Positions 1-8,668 of a stretch of DNA of 64,000 nt are shown here, in pieces. Each line of letters opens with the position of its first letter. The stretch's first letter is position 1. The stretch is from Ornithinimicrobium cryptoxanthini. GTDB taxonomy: Bacteria; Actinomycetota; Actinomycetes; Actinomycetales; Dermatophilaceae. The position numbers were made by a program, and so were the translations under genes. The stretch lies in contig NZ_CP099490.1 in NCBI RefSeq assembly GCF_023923205.1, positions 1,240,001 through 1,304,000 on the forward strand, in the 5' to 3' direction. Below the pieces are notes generated by a model. That model was given only the letters and a program-made list of their open reading frames with translations. It had not been told where the DNA came from and did no database searches.

Positions 1-1
1 G

Positions 2-325
2 GGGCTGCGGCTCTGCGCGGACCTGCGCCGGGTGGGTGCGTGGACTCAGGTCTGGACCCTGCTGCGGATGCTCGCGGAGCTGTTGACCGATCACGGGCGG
101 TGGTCCGACGCGGCCTTCTTCCTGGGGGCAGCGCAGGCAGCGGCGTCGGCACCGCCGCCCGTCGGCGCCGACATCGAGCGGTATGCCGTGCTGCGGGCTC
201 GCCTGTCCGACCACCTGGGCGCTGGAGTGCTGGGACAGATCGAGGCCCTGGCCGCGGGGACTGCGCGGGCGCAGGTCCTCAGCCGGGCCGAGCGGGTGCT
301 GGCCGACCTCGCCAGTCAAGCCTGA
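2..325 (+). CDS. C-terminal part of a large LuxR/AfsR-type ATPase regulator (5' cut by window edge)
   Basis: The reading frame is open from the first bases of the window and ends at 325, giving about 107 residues, so only the C-terminus is visible. The helical, Leu/Ala-rich segment (RMLAELL, then a GAAQAA turn, then LRARLSDHLG) looks like the last TPR-like repeats of large actinobacterial LAL or AfsR-type regulators, just before their LuxR helix-turn-helix. That helix-turn-helix is missing here. A matching fragment lies at 2073-2132, beyond the intervening HNH gene, which suggests this gene lost its tail through insertion or rearrangement. The family call rests on sequence style only, because no ATPase motif is inside the window. 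Confidence 0.5.
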   Translation, partial: GLRLCADLRRVGAWTQVWTLLRMLAELLTDHGRWSDAAFFLGAAQAAASAPPPVGADIERYAVLRARLSDHLGAGVLGQIEALAAGTARAQVLSRAERVLADLASQA

Positions 326-413
326 CTCGGACCCCCGCCCGTCCTCGTCCGTCCCGAGTGCCTTCCGGATGGTGGGTTGGCTGCGTTTGTGCTGGTCAGC
401 CCTCTGTCGGTGA

Positions 414-429
414 TGGCATGTATGTTCTA
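414..429. promoter_or_regulatory. possible degenerate SOS-type (LexA) box at the HNH gene start
   Basis: The 16 bases share 11 positions, by eye, with the palindrome TCGAACATATGTTCGA, which fits the actinobacterial LexA consensus TCGAAC-N4-GTTCGA. The right half GTTCTA is nearly intact and the left half is poor. From memory, some DUF222/13E12-family genes in mycobacteria belong to the SOS regulon, so the placement is sensible but the match is weak. If it is a real operator it covers the ATG at 418 and favours the start at 433. Confidence 0.22.
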
Positions 430-1983
430 ATTATGGATCAGGGGTCGGGGTCGGACAGTCACGGTGGGGCCACCGTCGCAGACTCCGACGTGCCCACCCA
501 GGACAACACCGCCCAAGACTGCCCGGCCCAGGACGGCGGGGCCCGGGACGGCGGGGATGCTGGTGGGCGTGGGCCGATGAAGTATCGCCCGGTGATCGGT
601 TCTGGTCCGTTGCGGGAAGCCTCTTCCTGCAGTGGACCGTTGGTCCCGCCCGACGATGCCGACGCGCAGGCTGCGGGCGACCTGGACGGCTCCGGGCGTG
701 CTGATGGTGGTCCGGTGTTGACGGCCAGCGGTCATGAGGTTCCCGAGTTCGCTGCCGGGACGGCGCACATGACCCAGATGCTGGCTGGCGACTTCCCGCT
801 GGCCACGTTGCCCGAGCAGGCACTGGGAGAGACGATCGGCGCCGCGCAGGCTCTGGTGCAGGCCGCGCAGTCGTTGTTGACCGCGGCCACCCATGAGGCG
901 ATCTCCCGCGGGCTGCCGGGGGAGTCAGGGCATTCTGTCCCGGACTGGATCACTACCTGGGCTCCGATGATCGACCGCCCCGAAGCGTTGGCTACCGCCC
1001 GCGTGGCTGCCGCGATCGATGATGACCGGTTCGAGGCCCTGTCGGCGAAGGTGGCCGATGGCAGTGCCCGCGTCTCGCGGGCCAACATCATCACCCGCCT
1101 GACCCAGGAGCTGACCCCGGTCGCGACGAAGGAGTCGTTGCAGGCCCTGACCGATGTGATGACCGACATCGTGGAGACCACCGGGCTGCGTGCCCTGGCC
1201 CAGATCGGGACCGAGGCCAAGAAGCTTCTCATCGAGCCTGATGACGATGACGAGCTCGACGACAAGCAAGGCGCCCGGCGCCTGCTACGCCGCACCGGGA
1301 CCGTGGCCGGCCTGGCCGAGTGGCAGCTCCTGCTCGACGACGAAGCCGAAGCAATCCTGCTCGCGGCCCTGGACCCGTTGTCCACACCGCGCCCCGGCGC
1401 TGATGAGCACGGCGCCCACCAACTGGACCCGCGCACCGCCTCCACCCGACGCGCTGACGCCCTGCTCGAGATCATCGGCCGCGGCGTCGCCGCCCCCGAA
1501 GGCACCGTCGTCACCGACAAGGCCAAGATCCAGGTCACCATCGGCCACGAGGCCCTGGCCGGCAAGGTCAGTGGCGGGGGGACGACGGCCACCGGTCAAC
1601 CCCTCTCCGCCGGGACGATCCGGCGCCTGGCCTGCGACGCTCAGATCATCCCCATCGTCCTAGGCGGCCCCTCTGAACCCTTGGATGTGGGGGTGACCAA
1701 GCGGTTGTTCACCCCCGCACAACGCAAGGCAGTCCACCTGCGGGACAAAGGCTGCTCCTTCCCGGGCTGCACGATGCCCGCGTCCTGGACCGACCTCCAC
1801 CACGTCATCCACTGGATCTTCGGCGGCGCCACAGACCTGTCCAACGCCGCCGCCCTGTGCCGGCGCCACCACGTCACCGTCCACCGCTACGGCTACACCG
1901 CCACCATCACCGCCACCGAAGTCATCTGGCACCTCCCAGGAACCAGCACCGGGACCCACGCCGCACCCCTGGTCGACACCTAG
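418..1983 (+). CDS. DUF222 / HNH endonuclease-domain protein (13E12 type)
   Basis: A protein of about 521 residues: a DUF222 region for most of its length, then a C-terminal HNH nuclease domain at about residues 436-495. Key residues are visible: the Cys pair in GCSFPGC, the D-L-H-H core, the Asn in the GG-x-TDLSN turn, and the final C-R-R-H-H. Such proteins occur in many diverged copies in actinobacterial genomes and are suspected mobile or selfish nucleases; their biological role is not settled. The frame is open upstream to 40, but the upstream residues look like a shadow of the preceding gene. ATG 418 or ATG 433 is therefore preferred; neither has a clear ribosome binding site. The gene sits between the two parts of what looks like one regulator gene. 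Confidence 0.85.
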   Translation: MYVLIMDQGSGSDSHGGATVADSDVPTQDNTAQDCPAQDGGARDGGDAGGRGPMKYRPVIGSGPLREASSCSGPLVPPDDADAQAAGDLDGSGRADGGPVLTASGHEVPEFAAGTAHMTQMLAGDFPLATLPEQALGETIGAAQALVQAAQSLLTAATHEAISRGLPGESGHSVPDWITTWAPMIDRPEALATARVAAAIDDDRFEALSAKVADGSARVSRANIITRLTQELTPVATKESLQALTDVMTDIVETTGLRALAQIGTEAKKLLIEPDDDDELDDKQGARRLLRRTGTVAGLAEWQLLLDDEAEAILLAALDPLSTPRPGADEHGAHQLDPRTASTRRADALLEIIGRGVAAPEGTVVTDKAKIQVTIGHEALAGKVSGGGTTATGQPLSAGTIRRLACDAQIIPIVLGGPSEPLDVGVTKRLFTPAQRKAVHLRDKGCSFPGCTMPASWTDLHHVIHWIFGGATDLSNAAALCRRHHVTVHRYGYTATITATEVIWHLPGTSTGTHAAPLVDT

Positions 1984-2171
1984 CGGCCACGCCCCCGACC
2001 CCGCCAACCCACACCGGGACAGCGGGGTCACACCCACGCCCAGACCCAGCCAGAACTCTGCAGAACGCCCAGACCCACCGGGAGCGGGAGGTGCTGGGTC
2101 TCGTCGCGCGTGGGCTGAGCAACTGGCGATAACCTCTCGCGCCGGCCACGACGATCCGCGATGCTGACCGC
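1984..2171. other. spacer between HNH gene and serine hydrolase
   Basis: The only recognisable content is the LuxR-type remnant at 2073-2132. No convincing terminator hairpin is seen after the HNH gene. Confidence 0.4.
2073..2132 (+). pseudogene. remnant of a LuxR-type helix-turn-helix
   Basis: Nineteen codons read THREREVLGLVARGLSNWR and then stop. This is the canonical opening of the GerE/LuxR DNA-binding domain (REREVL, then LVA.GLSN), cut just where REIA should follow. No start codon or ribosome binding site belongs to it. It most likely is the displaced 3' part of the regulator ending at 325, separated by the HNH gene. The motif is seen directly; the history is inferred. Confidence 0.6.
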
Positions 2172-3239
2172 ATGAGGGACCAGCAGTGGCGCGATGTCGC
2201 CGACCAGGCCGCCCGGCTCGAGGCAACGGCCGACTTCTCCGGCGTCCTGCGAGCCACCCGTGGCGACGAGGTGCTCTACGAGTCCTTCCACGGGATGGCC
2301 AACCGGGCTGACGGCATACCCGTGTCTCGTTCCACCCGCTTCGCGACCGCGTCGCTGGGCAAGATGTTCACCGCGGTGGGTGTCCTCGATGCGGCCGGGC
2401 GCGGCGAGGTCGACCTGCAGGACGCAGTGGTGGACGTGCTGCCGCCGGACCGGCGGCCGACCACGTTGCTGCCCGGGGTCACTGTGCACCACCTGCTTTC
2501 GCACACCTCGGGCATCGCCGACTACTTCGAGGAGGACGAGGACCTTCCCGGTTTCCGGGAGAACTACGACGAGATCTGGGACCGGCTGGCCAACTACTCC
2601 GTGCGGGACTACGCCGCCCTCCTGCCCCTCTTCGCCGACCTTCCCCCGGTGTGCCCGCCCGGCACGGCCTACCACTACAGCAACGCCGGCTACGTGCTGT
2701 TAGGTCTGCTCCTGCAGGAGGTGTCGGGGACGCCCTTTCCCGAGGCGGTCACGACGCGAGTGTTCGCCCCGGCGGGGATGACAGCCAGCGGCTATTTCGC
2801 GTTCGACGAGGTCTACCCGGACATCGCACAGGGATACCTGCCGCCGTTGCACCCGGGCGGCCCGTGGCGGACCAACATCTACTCCGTCCACCCGGTCGGC
2901 GGGGGAGACGGTGGCGCGGTGGTGTCGGCGCCCGACGTTGAGCGCTTCCTTCGCGCGGTCCACCGCGGCGGGGTATGGCGTGGGGTGACCCCCGAACTGG
3001 TCCTCACCCGACGGGCTGGTGAGGAGGGGCAGCGGTGGGCGGTCGGCTACGGCGTTGACATCCGTGAGGACGGGGTCTTCGGCAAGGACGGCGGCGACCC
3101 GGGCGTCGCCACGATCTCCCGCTGTCAGCCCGGGACGGACACCACCGCCGTCCTGCTCGCCAACGTCGACTGGGACACCGTGGACGGCATCGGCGACCTG
3201 GCGAACGCGCTCATCGACGCGGCGATGCCCGAGGCCTGA
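2172..3239 (+). CDS. serine hydrolase, class C beta-lactamase / penicillin-binding-like family
   Basis: 355 residues. The catalytic S-x-x-K is SLGK at residues 61-64, preceded by FATAS. The second motif Y-x-N is YSN at 169-171 in HYSNAGYVLLG, and the typical LLSHTSG stretch lies at about 108-114. The protein therefore belongs to the large esterase / D-amino-peptidase / AmpC-like family; the substrate cannot be told. No signal peptide is visible, so a cytoplasmic enzyme is likely. The ATG at 2172 lacks an obvious ribosome binding site. It is a single gene, convergent with the DUF2784 gene on the other strand. Confidence 0.85.
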   Translation: MRDQQWRDVADQAARLEATADFSGVLRATRGDEVLYESFHGMANRADGIPVSRSTRFATASLGKMFTAVGVLDAAGRGEVDLQDAVVDVLPPDRRPTTLLPGVTVHHLLSHTSGIADYFEEDEDLPGFRENYDEIWDRLANYSVRDYAALLPLFADLPPVCPPGTAYHYSNAGYVLLGLLLQEVSGTPFPEAVTTRVFAPAGMTASGYFAFDEVYPDIAQGYLPPLHPGGPWRTNIYSVHPVGGGDGGAVVSAPDVERFLRAVHRGGVWRGVTPELVLTRRAGEEGQRWAVGYGVDIREDGVFGKDGGDPGVATISRCQPGTDTTAVLLANVDWDTVDGIGDLANALIDAAMPEA

Positions 3240-3253
3240 GAGAGGGTCTTCGT

Positions 3254-3610
3254 TTAGCGCAGCGCGAGTCCGACCCAGGAAGCAATGGCGACCGCCAGCG
3301 CGACGGGTGGCATCGCCGACTTCCACGACCGCGGATAGACCACGCCTGTGAGGTAGTGGTCGATGAAGCCGCTCTCGCACATCGGTGTTCGGCCGGCGCG
3401 CACCCGGGCCCAGTCCTCGAGCGCGGTCAGCGGGCACTCGAGGCTGCGGACCTGACCGGTCACCGCCCACGCCACGGCGGGCAGCTGGAGCCACAGCGCC
3501 CAAGGCTGGGCCCAGGCCAGGAATCCGCCGAAGACCACGAGCGCCACGAAGCCCAGGTGCACCAGCATCGTGGCGTGCGCCGCGACCTGATAGGGCAGGC
3601 GGCGCGTCAT
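3254..3610 (-). CDS. DUF2784 family membrane protein
   Basis: 118 residues from the ATG at 3610. The frame continues upstream, but the family begins close to this Met. There are three or four hydrophobic segments, and the pattern includes VHLGFVALVVFGG near the start, LECPLTALEDWAR in the middle and GFIDHYL near the end, which is diagnostic of DUF2784. Function is unknown. It diverges from hrpA, with about 76 bases between the starts, and converges with the serine hydrolase 14 bases away. Confidence 0.8.
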   Translation of the reverse strand: MTRRLPYQVAAHATMLVHLGFVALVVFGGFLAWAQPWALWLQLPAVAWAVTGQVRSLECPLTALEDWARVRAGRTPMCESGFIDHYLTGVVYPRSWKSAMPPVALAVAIASWVGLALR

Positions 3611-3686
3611 GGCTGGTGCGACGGTCTCGGACACGGTGTCAAGCCTACGGGCAACCCGCGTGCAATCTGGGCCCCGATTTGTGACG

Positions 3687-6600
3687 ATGTCTGTCATGCC
3701 CACCGAGCACGCCAACCCTCCTCGGCGTGCCCGCGACCGCAGGCGTGCCACCAACCGTCGCCCACGCCAGGAGCCGAGCCCCCAGCAGCGCACCAAGCGC
3801 GTCGAGGCCCGCCGCGCCATGCTGCCGCCCAAGATCAGCTATCCGCCAGAGCTGCCGGTCGCCGAGCGTCGCGACGACATCGCGGCAGCCATTCGCGACC
3901 ACCAGGTCGTGATCGTCGCGGGAGAGACTGGCTCCGGCAAGACCACCCAGCTGCCAAAGATCTGCCTCGAGCTGGGCCGCGGCATCGAGGGCGCGATCGG
4001 CCACACCCAGCCCCGCCGGATCGCCGCCCGCTCGGTCGCCGAACGGATCAGCGAAGAGCTGGACGTCGAGCTCGGCAGCACGGTCGGCTACCAGGTGCGC
4101 TTCACCGACAAGTCGACCAGGGACACGCTGGTCAAGGTGATGACCGACGGCATCCTGCTCTCGGAGCTGCAGCGCGACCGTGACCTGCGCAGATATGACA
4201 CGCTCATCATCGACGAGGCCCACGAGCGCAGCCTCAACATCGACTTCATCCTCGGCTACCTCAAGCAGCTGCTGCCGCGCCGGCCCGACCTGAAGGTGAT
4301 CATCACCTCGGCCACCATCGACGTGCAGCGCTTCGCCGAGCACTTCGCTGAGCCCGATGGCACCCCGGCCCCCATCGTCGAGGTGTCGGGGCGCAGCTTC
4401 CCCGTCGAGATCCGCTTCCGCCCCCTGACCCGCCCCGGACCGCCCGCCAAGGACGGCACCGCCCGCGACGTCGAGATCGACCAGGTCACCGGGGTCTGCG
4501 AGGCGGTCGAGGAGCTGTGGACCGAGGACCCCGGCGGGGGACCGGCCGACATCCTCGTCTTCTGCTCCGGCGAGCGTGAGATCCGCGACGTCGCCGATGC
4601 CCTCGATGGCATGAACCTGCCCGGCACCGAGGTCCTCCCGCTCTATGGCCGCCTCTCCGCCGCCGAGCAGCACCGCGTCTTCAGCCGGCACTCGGGGCGC
4701 CGGATCGTGGTGTCCACCAACGTCGCCGAGACCTCACTGACCGTCCCGGGCATCCGCTATGTCATCGACACCGGGACGGCCCGGATCTCGCGCTACTCCC
4801 AGCGACTGAAGGTCCAGCGCCTGCCGATCGAAGCAATCAGCCAGGCCAGCGCCAACCAGCGCTCCGGCCGCTGCGGTCGCCTCGCCGACGGCATCGCGGT
4901 CCGGCTCTACAGCCAGGAGGACTTCGAGTCCCGGCCCGAGTTCACCGAGCCCGAGATCCTGCGCACCAACCTGGCCTCCGTCATCCTGCAGATGACCAAC
5001 CTGGGACTGGGCGACGTCGCCCGCTTCCCCTTCCTGGAGCCACCCGACTCCCGCCAGATCGCCGACGGGGTCCGCCTCCTGGAAGAGCTCCAGGCCATCG
5101 ACACCGACGCCCCGGTGCACGTGCCGCGCCGGCGACTCACGGCATACGGCCGGGCGATCGTCGCCCTCCCGGTCGACCCGCGCCTGGCCCGCATGGTGAT
5201 CGAGGCCGAGCGCAACGGCGCCCTGCGCGAGATGTCGGTCATCGTCGCGGCACTGTCCATGCAGGACCCGCGTGAGCGACCTGCTGACGCCCAGGCCCAG
5301 GCCGACCAGTCGCACGCCCGCTTCAAGGATGAGGTGAGTGACTTCATCACCCTGCTCAACCTGTGGAGCTATCTCAAGGAGCAGCAGAAGGCGTTGTCCG
5401 GCAGCGCATTTCGACGCATGTGCAAGCGCGAGTACCTGCACTACCTGCGCGTCCGGGAGTGGCAGGACCTGCACACCCAGCTCAAACAGGCAACCAAATC
5501 ACTTGGGCTACAACCAAACTCCAACGAGGCGAACGCCGACCAGGTCCACCAGTCACTGTTGGCCGGGCTGCTCTCCCACGTCGGTCTCTATGACCGGGAC
5601 AAGCGGGAGTATGTCGGGGCGCGGGGGGCACGCTTCGTCATCCAGCCCGGCTCGGTCCTGCACCGCAAGAACCCAGACTGGCTGATGACCGCCGAGCTGG
5701 TCGAGACCACCCGGCTGTGGGCCCGGGTCAACGCGCCGACCGACCCGGCGTGGGTGGAGCGGGCCGCAGCGCACCTGGTCAAGCGGTCCTACTCCGAGCC
5801 GCGCTGGTCGCGCAGCCGGGCCTCGGCGATCGCGACCGAGCGGGTCACCCTCTACGGCGTGCCGCTGGTCGCGGACCGGACCGTGCCCTATGGCCGGATC
5901 GACCCGGAGGTGGCCCGCGACCTGTTCATCCGGCACGGACTGGTTGAGGGCGACTGGGACACCCGGCACGACTTCTTCCACGCCAACCGGCGCCTGATCC
6001 GCGACGTGAGCGAGCTGGAGGCGCGGGCGCGCCGCCGCGACATCCTCGTCGACGACGAGACGCTGGTCGAGTTCTATGACGCGCGGCTCCCGGCCGAGGC
6101 CGTCTCCGGCGCGCACTTCGACACGTGGTGGAAGCAGGCCCGTCGCGCCGACTCCACGCTGCTGACCTTCACCGAGGACCTGCTCGTCAGCGGCGACGCG
6201 TCGCTGGTCAGTGACCGGGACTATCCGGGGACGTGGCGTCAGGGTGAGCTGGAGTTTGCCGTCACGTATCAGTTCGAGCCCGGGTCGGGCTCGGACGGCG
6301 TGACCGTGCACGTCCCGATCGAGGTGCTTAACCGGGTGCGCCCCGACGGCTTCGACTGGCAGGTGCCCGGGCTGCGTGAGGAGCTGGCGACGGCGCTGGT
6401 GAAGTCGCTGCCCAAGGAGATCCGCCGCAACTTCGTGCCCGCGCCGGACCATGCGCGGGCGGCGCTGGCTGCGATCGGGGAGCCGCGCGACGAGCAGGAG
6501 GCGCTGGTCGAGGCACTGGCCGACGAGCTGACCGCGCGCCGCATCGTGCCGGTGGCGCCGTCCGACTTCGACGTGGACCGTGTCCCGGACCACCTCAAGG

Positions 6601-7646
6601 TGACGTTTGCGGTGGAACGGTCCGTGGCTCCGGGGTCGAGGCGGGGGCGCAGCCGGGCTCGGGTCGAGCTGCTCGGCGAGGGCAAGGACCTGGCCGCCCT
6701 GCAGGCCGAGCTGGCCCCGGCAGTGCGGACCACCATGTCCCGCGCCGCAGCCAGCATCGAGAAGACCGGACTGACCTCGTGGACCGGCGCGCTCGGCATA
6801 CTCCCCGAGACGTTTGAGCAGCAGGTCGCCGGCAAGCCGGTGGTCGGCTATCCCGCGCTGGTCGACACCGGTGAGGCGGTCGACGTGCGGGTGCTCGGCA
6901 CGGCCTCCGAGGCGGACCGGGCGACGCGCGTCGGGGTGCGGCGCCTGCTGCTGCTGGGCACCACCCCGCCCTGGAAGCGACTGCTGGCGCTGCTGACGAA
7001 CCAGCAGAAGCTGTCGCTCGGGCACAACCCGCACGGGTCCGTGCCGTTGCTGCTGCAGGACGCCCTCGCGTGCGCGGTCGACTCGGTGGTGGCGGAGATG
7101 CCGGGGGCTCGGGTGCGCTCGCCGGAGGAGTTCGATCGGGCGCTGGCGATCGTCAAGCAGCAGGCGGTGCCTCGCGTCCTGCAGATCGTGGAGAGCCTGG
7201 CGCCGATCCTGGACACGGCGCGCGCGGTGTCGCTCGGCCTGCAGGGGCTGACCGCGCCGGCGGCAGCCGAGATGGCCACCGACCTGCGTCGCCAGCTGGA
7301 CTCGCTGATCCGGCCGGGGTTCGTGGCGGACACGGGCTATCGGCGGCTGCCCCACCTGAAGCGCTATCTGGCGGCGATGGCCGAGCGCCTCGAGAAGGGG
7401 GCGCAGGACCTGGCCCGCGACCGCGAGCGGATGGTGGTAGTCGGGGCCGTCGAGGAGGAGTTCACGAAGTTCCTGGCCGGTCTGGCGCCGCACCGGCGGG
7501 CCGACGAGGACGTCGTGGACATCGGCTGGCTGCTGCAGGAACTGCGGGTCAGCCTGTTCGCCCAGCGCCTCGGCACACCGCAGCCGGTCTCGGCCAAGCG
7601 GATCTATGCCGCGATGGACCGCGCGGAAGCCCCCCAATTTTCGTAG
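3687..7646 (+). CDS. hrpA: ATP-dependent RNA helicase HrpA (DEAH-box)
   Basis: About 1319 residues, the usual length for HrpA. The helicase core carries Walker A GETGSGKTT at 79-87, the DEAH box at 176-179, SAT in ITSATID, and the motif VI stretch QRSGRCGR. After the HA2 and OB-like regions comes a long C-terminal part of the DUF3418 type that separates HrpA from shorter DEAH helicases. In other bacteria HrpA acts in mRNA processing and in rescuing stalled or collided ribosomes. The start is ATG 3687 or ATG 3696; no strong ribosome binding site is seen for either. The stop codon lies inside the first copy of a 32-bp tandem repeat. Confidence 0.95.
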   Translation: MSVMPTEHANPPRRARDRRRATNRRPRQEPSPQQRTKRVEARRAMLPPKISYPPELPVAERRDDIAAAIRDHQVVIVAGETGSGKTTQLPKICLELGRGIEGAIGHTQPRRIAARSVAERISEELDVELGSTVGYQVRFTDKSTRDTLVKVMTDGILLSELQRDRDLRRYDTLIIDEAHERSLNIDFILGYLKQLLPRRPDLKVIITSATIDVQRFAEHFAEPDGTPAPIVEVSGRSFPVEIRFRPLTRPGPPAKDGTARDVEIDQVTGVCEAVEELWTEDPGGGPADILVFCSGEREIRDVADALDGMNLPGTEVLPLYGRLSAAEQHRVFSRHSGRRIVVSTNVAETSLTVPGIRYVIDTGTARISRYSQRLKVQRLPIEAISQASANQRSGRCGRLADGIAVRLYSQEDFESRPEFTEPEILRTNLASVILQMTNLGLGDVARFPFLEPPDSRQIADGVRLLEELQAIDTDAPVHVPRRRLTAYGRAIVALPVDPRLARMVIEAERNGALREMSVIVAALSMQDPRERPADAQAQADQSHARFKDEVSDFITLLNLWSYLKEQQKALSGSAFRRMCKREYLHYLRVREWQDLHTQLKQATKSLGLQPNSNEANADQVHQSLLAGLLSHVGLYDRDKREYVGARGARFVIQPGSVLHRKNPDWLMTAELVETTRLWARVNAPTDPAWVERAAAHLVKRSYSEPRWSRSRASAIATERVTLYGVPLVADRTVPYGRIDPEVARDLFIRHGLVEGDWDTRHDFFHANRRLIRDVSELEARARRRDILVDDETLVEFYDARLPAEAVSGAHFDTWWKQARRADSTLLTFTEDLLVSGDASLVSDRDYPGTWRQGELEFAVTYQFEPGSGSDGVTVHVPIEVLNRVRPDGFDWQVPGLREELATALVKSLPKEIRRNFVPAPDHARAALAAIGEPRDEQEALVEALADELTARRIVPVAPSDFDVDRVPDHLKVTFAVERSVAPGSRRGRSRARVELLGEGKDLAALQAELAPAVRTTMSRAAASIEKTGLTSWTGALGILPETFEQQVAGKPVVGYPALVDTGEAVDVRVLGTASEADRATRVGVRRLLLLGTTPPWKRLLALLTNQQKLSLGHNPHGSVPLLLQDALACAVDSVVAEMPGARVRSPEEFDRALAIVKQQAVPRVLQIVESLAPILDTARAVSLGLQGLTAPAAAEMATDLRRQLDSLIRPGFVADTGYRRLPHLKRYLAAMAERLEKGAQDLARDRERMVVVGAVEEEFTKFLAGLAPHRRADEDVVDIGWLLQELRVSLFAQRLGTPQPVSAKRIYAAMDRAEAPQFS

Positions 7647-7733
7647 TGGTTTCGTCGGCCCGCCACGCCTTTTCGTAGGGGTTTCGTCGGTCGCCCACGC
7701 CTTTTCGCAGGGGTTTCGTCGGTCCGCGCCGAC
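7638..7733 (+). repeat. three tandem 32-bp repeats over the hrpA 3' end
   Basis: Three contiguous imperfect copies occupy 7638-7669, 7670-7701 and 7702-7733. Each begins TTTTCG(T/C)AG and contains GGTTTCGTCGG. The first copy includes the last codons and the TAG stop of hrpA. The T-rich units are unlike the surrounding GC-rich coding sequence. Function is unknown; a transcription-end or RNA-stability role is possible. Confidence 0.85.
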
Positions 7734-7820
7734 TGGCGACCGATGAGTTGGGCCGCGGCGGCGGGTCACCACTGGCAGGGACACCCGACCGGCGGTGTCC
7801 ACGACGGAAGGGCGATCCGC

Positions 7821-8603
7821 ATGGCCACGCTCGGCAGCATCATGCTCGGGACCACCGATCCGGACCGGCTGCACCGTTGGTACACCACGGTGCTCCCGCC
7901 TGACAGCGACGACGTCCAGGGCGACTACCGGATCCTCGGCTACCGCGGGTTCTATCTGTTCATCGACGGCCGCGACGACGTCCAGGCGACCCATCCGGAC
8001 CCGGCCCGCACGATCATCAACTTCGAGGTCGACGATGCGCGCGCAGCGGCGGAACGGATCGAGGCCTTGGGCGGCAGCTGGGTGGCGCCACCGGAGGACC
8101 GCGACGGCAGCCACTTCGCGACCGCGCAGGACCCGGACGGCAACTACGTCCAGGTGATCCAGCTCAGTCCCGAGCACCTGGCCGAGATGCAGGTCAACGC
8201 GTCCGGTGCCCGGCCACCCGTCGGAATGGTGGCCGGTGAGGCGTTCAGCGGCTTCTCGGTCGACGACCTCGCAGCGGCGCAGGCCTTCTATGCCGACGTC
8301 CTCGGGTTGCAGGTCCACGCCGGTCCCGAGTCGATGCCCCTGCTCAACCTGGATGTCGGGGGCCGCAAGATCCTGGTCTACGAGAAGGGCGCCGGCCACG
8401 TGCCCGCGACCTACACCGTGCTCAACCTCCCGGTCCTGGATGTCGAGGCCGCGGTGCGAGACCTCGTCGGCCGGGGTGTGGAGTTCGTGCACTACGACGG
8501 TATGCCGCAGGACGAGCTGGGCATCCACCGCGGCGGTGGCCCGCTCATCGCTTGGTTCAGCGACCCTGCCGGGAACGTGCTGTCGGTGATCGCGCGGGAC
8601 TGA
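7821..8603 (+). CDS. two-domain VOC (glyoxalase/bleomycin-resistance fold) protein
   Basis: 260 residues from ATG 7821, which has a GGAAGGG ribosome binding site 8 bases upstream; a longer frame reaches 7743 without one. Two VOC half-modules are visible, about residues 1-115 and 135-260. Each ends in the typical D-P-x-G-N stretch (AQDPDGNYVQVIQ and FSDPAGNVLSVI). The family includes dioxygenases, glyoxalase I and antibiotic-binding proteins; the substrate is not predictable here. A 7-bp inverted repeat (GGACACC ... GGTGTCC, 7779-7800) lies just before the gene and could be an operator. Confidence 0.8.
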   Translation: MATLGSIMLGTTDPDRLHRWYTTVLPPDSDDVQGDYRILGYRGFYLFIDGRDDVQATHPDPARTIINFEVDDARAAAERIEALGGSWVAPPEDRDGSHFATAQDPDGNYVQVIQLSPEHLAEMQVNASGARPPVGMVAGEAFSGFSVDDLAAAQAFYADVLGLQVHAGPESMPLLNLDVGGRKILVYEKGAGHVPATYTVLNLPVLDVEAAVRDLVGRGVEFVHYDGMPQDELGIHRGGGPLIAWFSDPAGNVLSVIARD

Positions 8604-8620
8604 CGTGGTCCAGATCGTGA

Positions 8621-8638
8621 CGCGAGTCGCGGTCCGAA
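8621..8638. repeat. 18-bp direct repeat, copy 1
   Basis: CGCGAGTCGCGGTCCGAA occurs here and again, identically and in the same orientation, at 10153-10170. The pair brackets the ECF sigma/anti-sigma operon. Confidence 0.85.
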
Positions 8639-8668
8639 CCTCGCAAGAGTGGCCGGCTACGGACCGCG
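8628..8668. terminator. hairpin between the convergent VOC and anti-sigma genes
   Basis: A perfect 9-bp inverted repeat (CGCGGTCCG at 8628-8636 and CGGACCGCG at 8660-8668) encloses a 23-base loop and overlaps the anti-sigma stop codon. There is no T tract. A terminator role is plausible from position. Confidence 0.45.

Noticed and set aside
40..417. N-terminal extension of the HNH gene reading frame
   Set aside because: Arg/Pro/Gly-rich shadow sequence over the end of the preceding gene; the DUF222 family starts after the ATGs at 418/433.
5553..8528. 991-codon minus-strand open frame opposite hrpA and the VOC gene
   Set aside because: Crosses two clearly real plus-strand genes and has shadow composition (Arg/Pro/Val/Asp/Gly-rich); typical of high-GC antisense frames.
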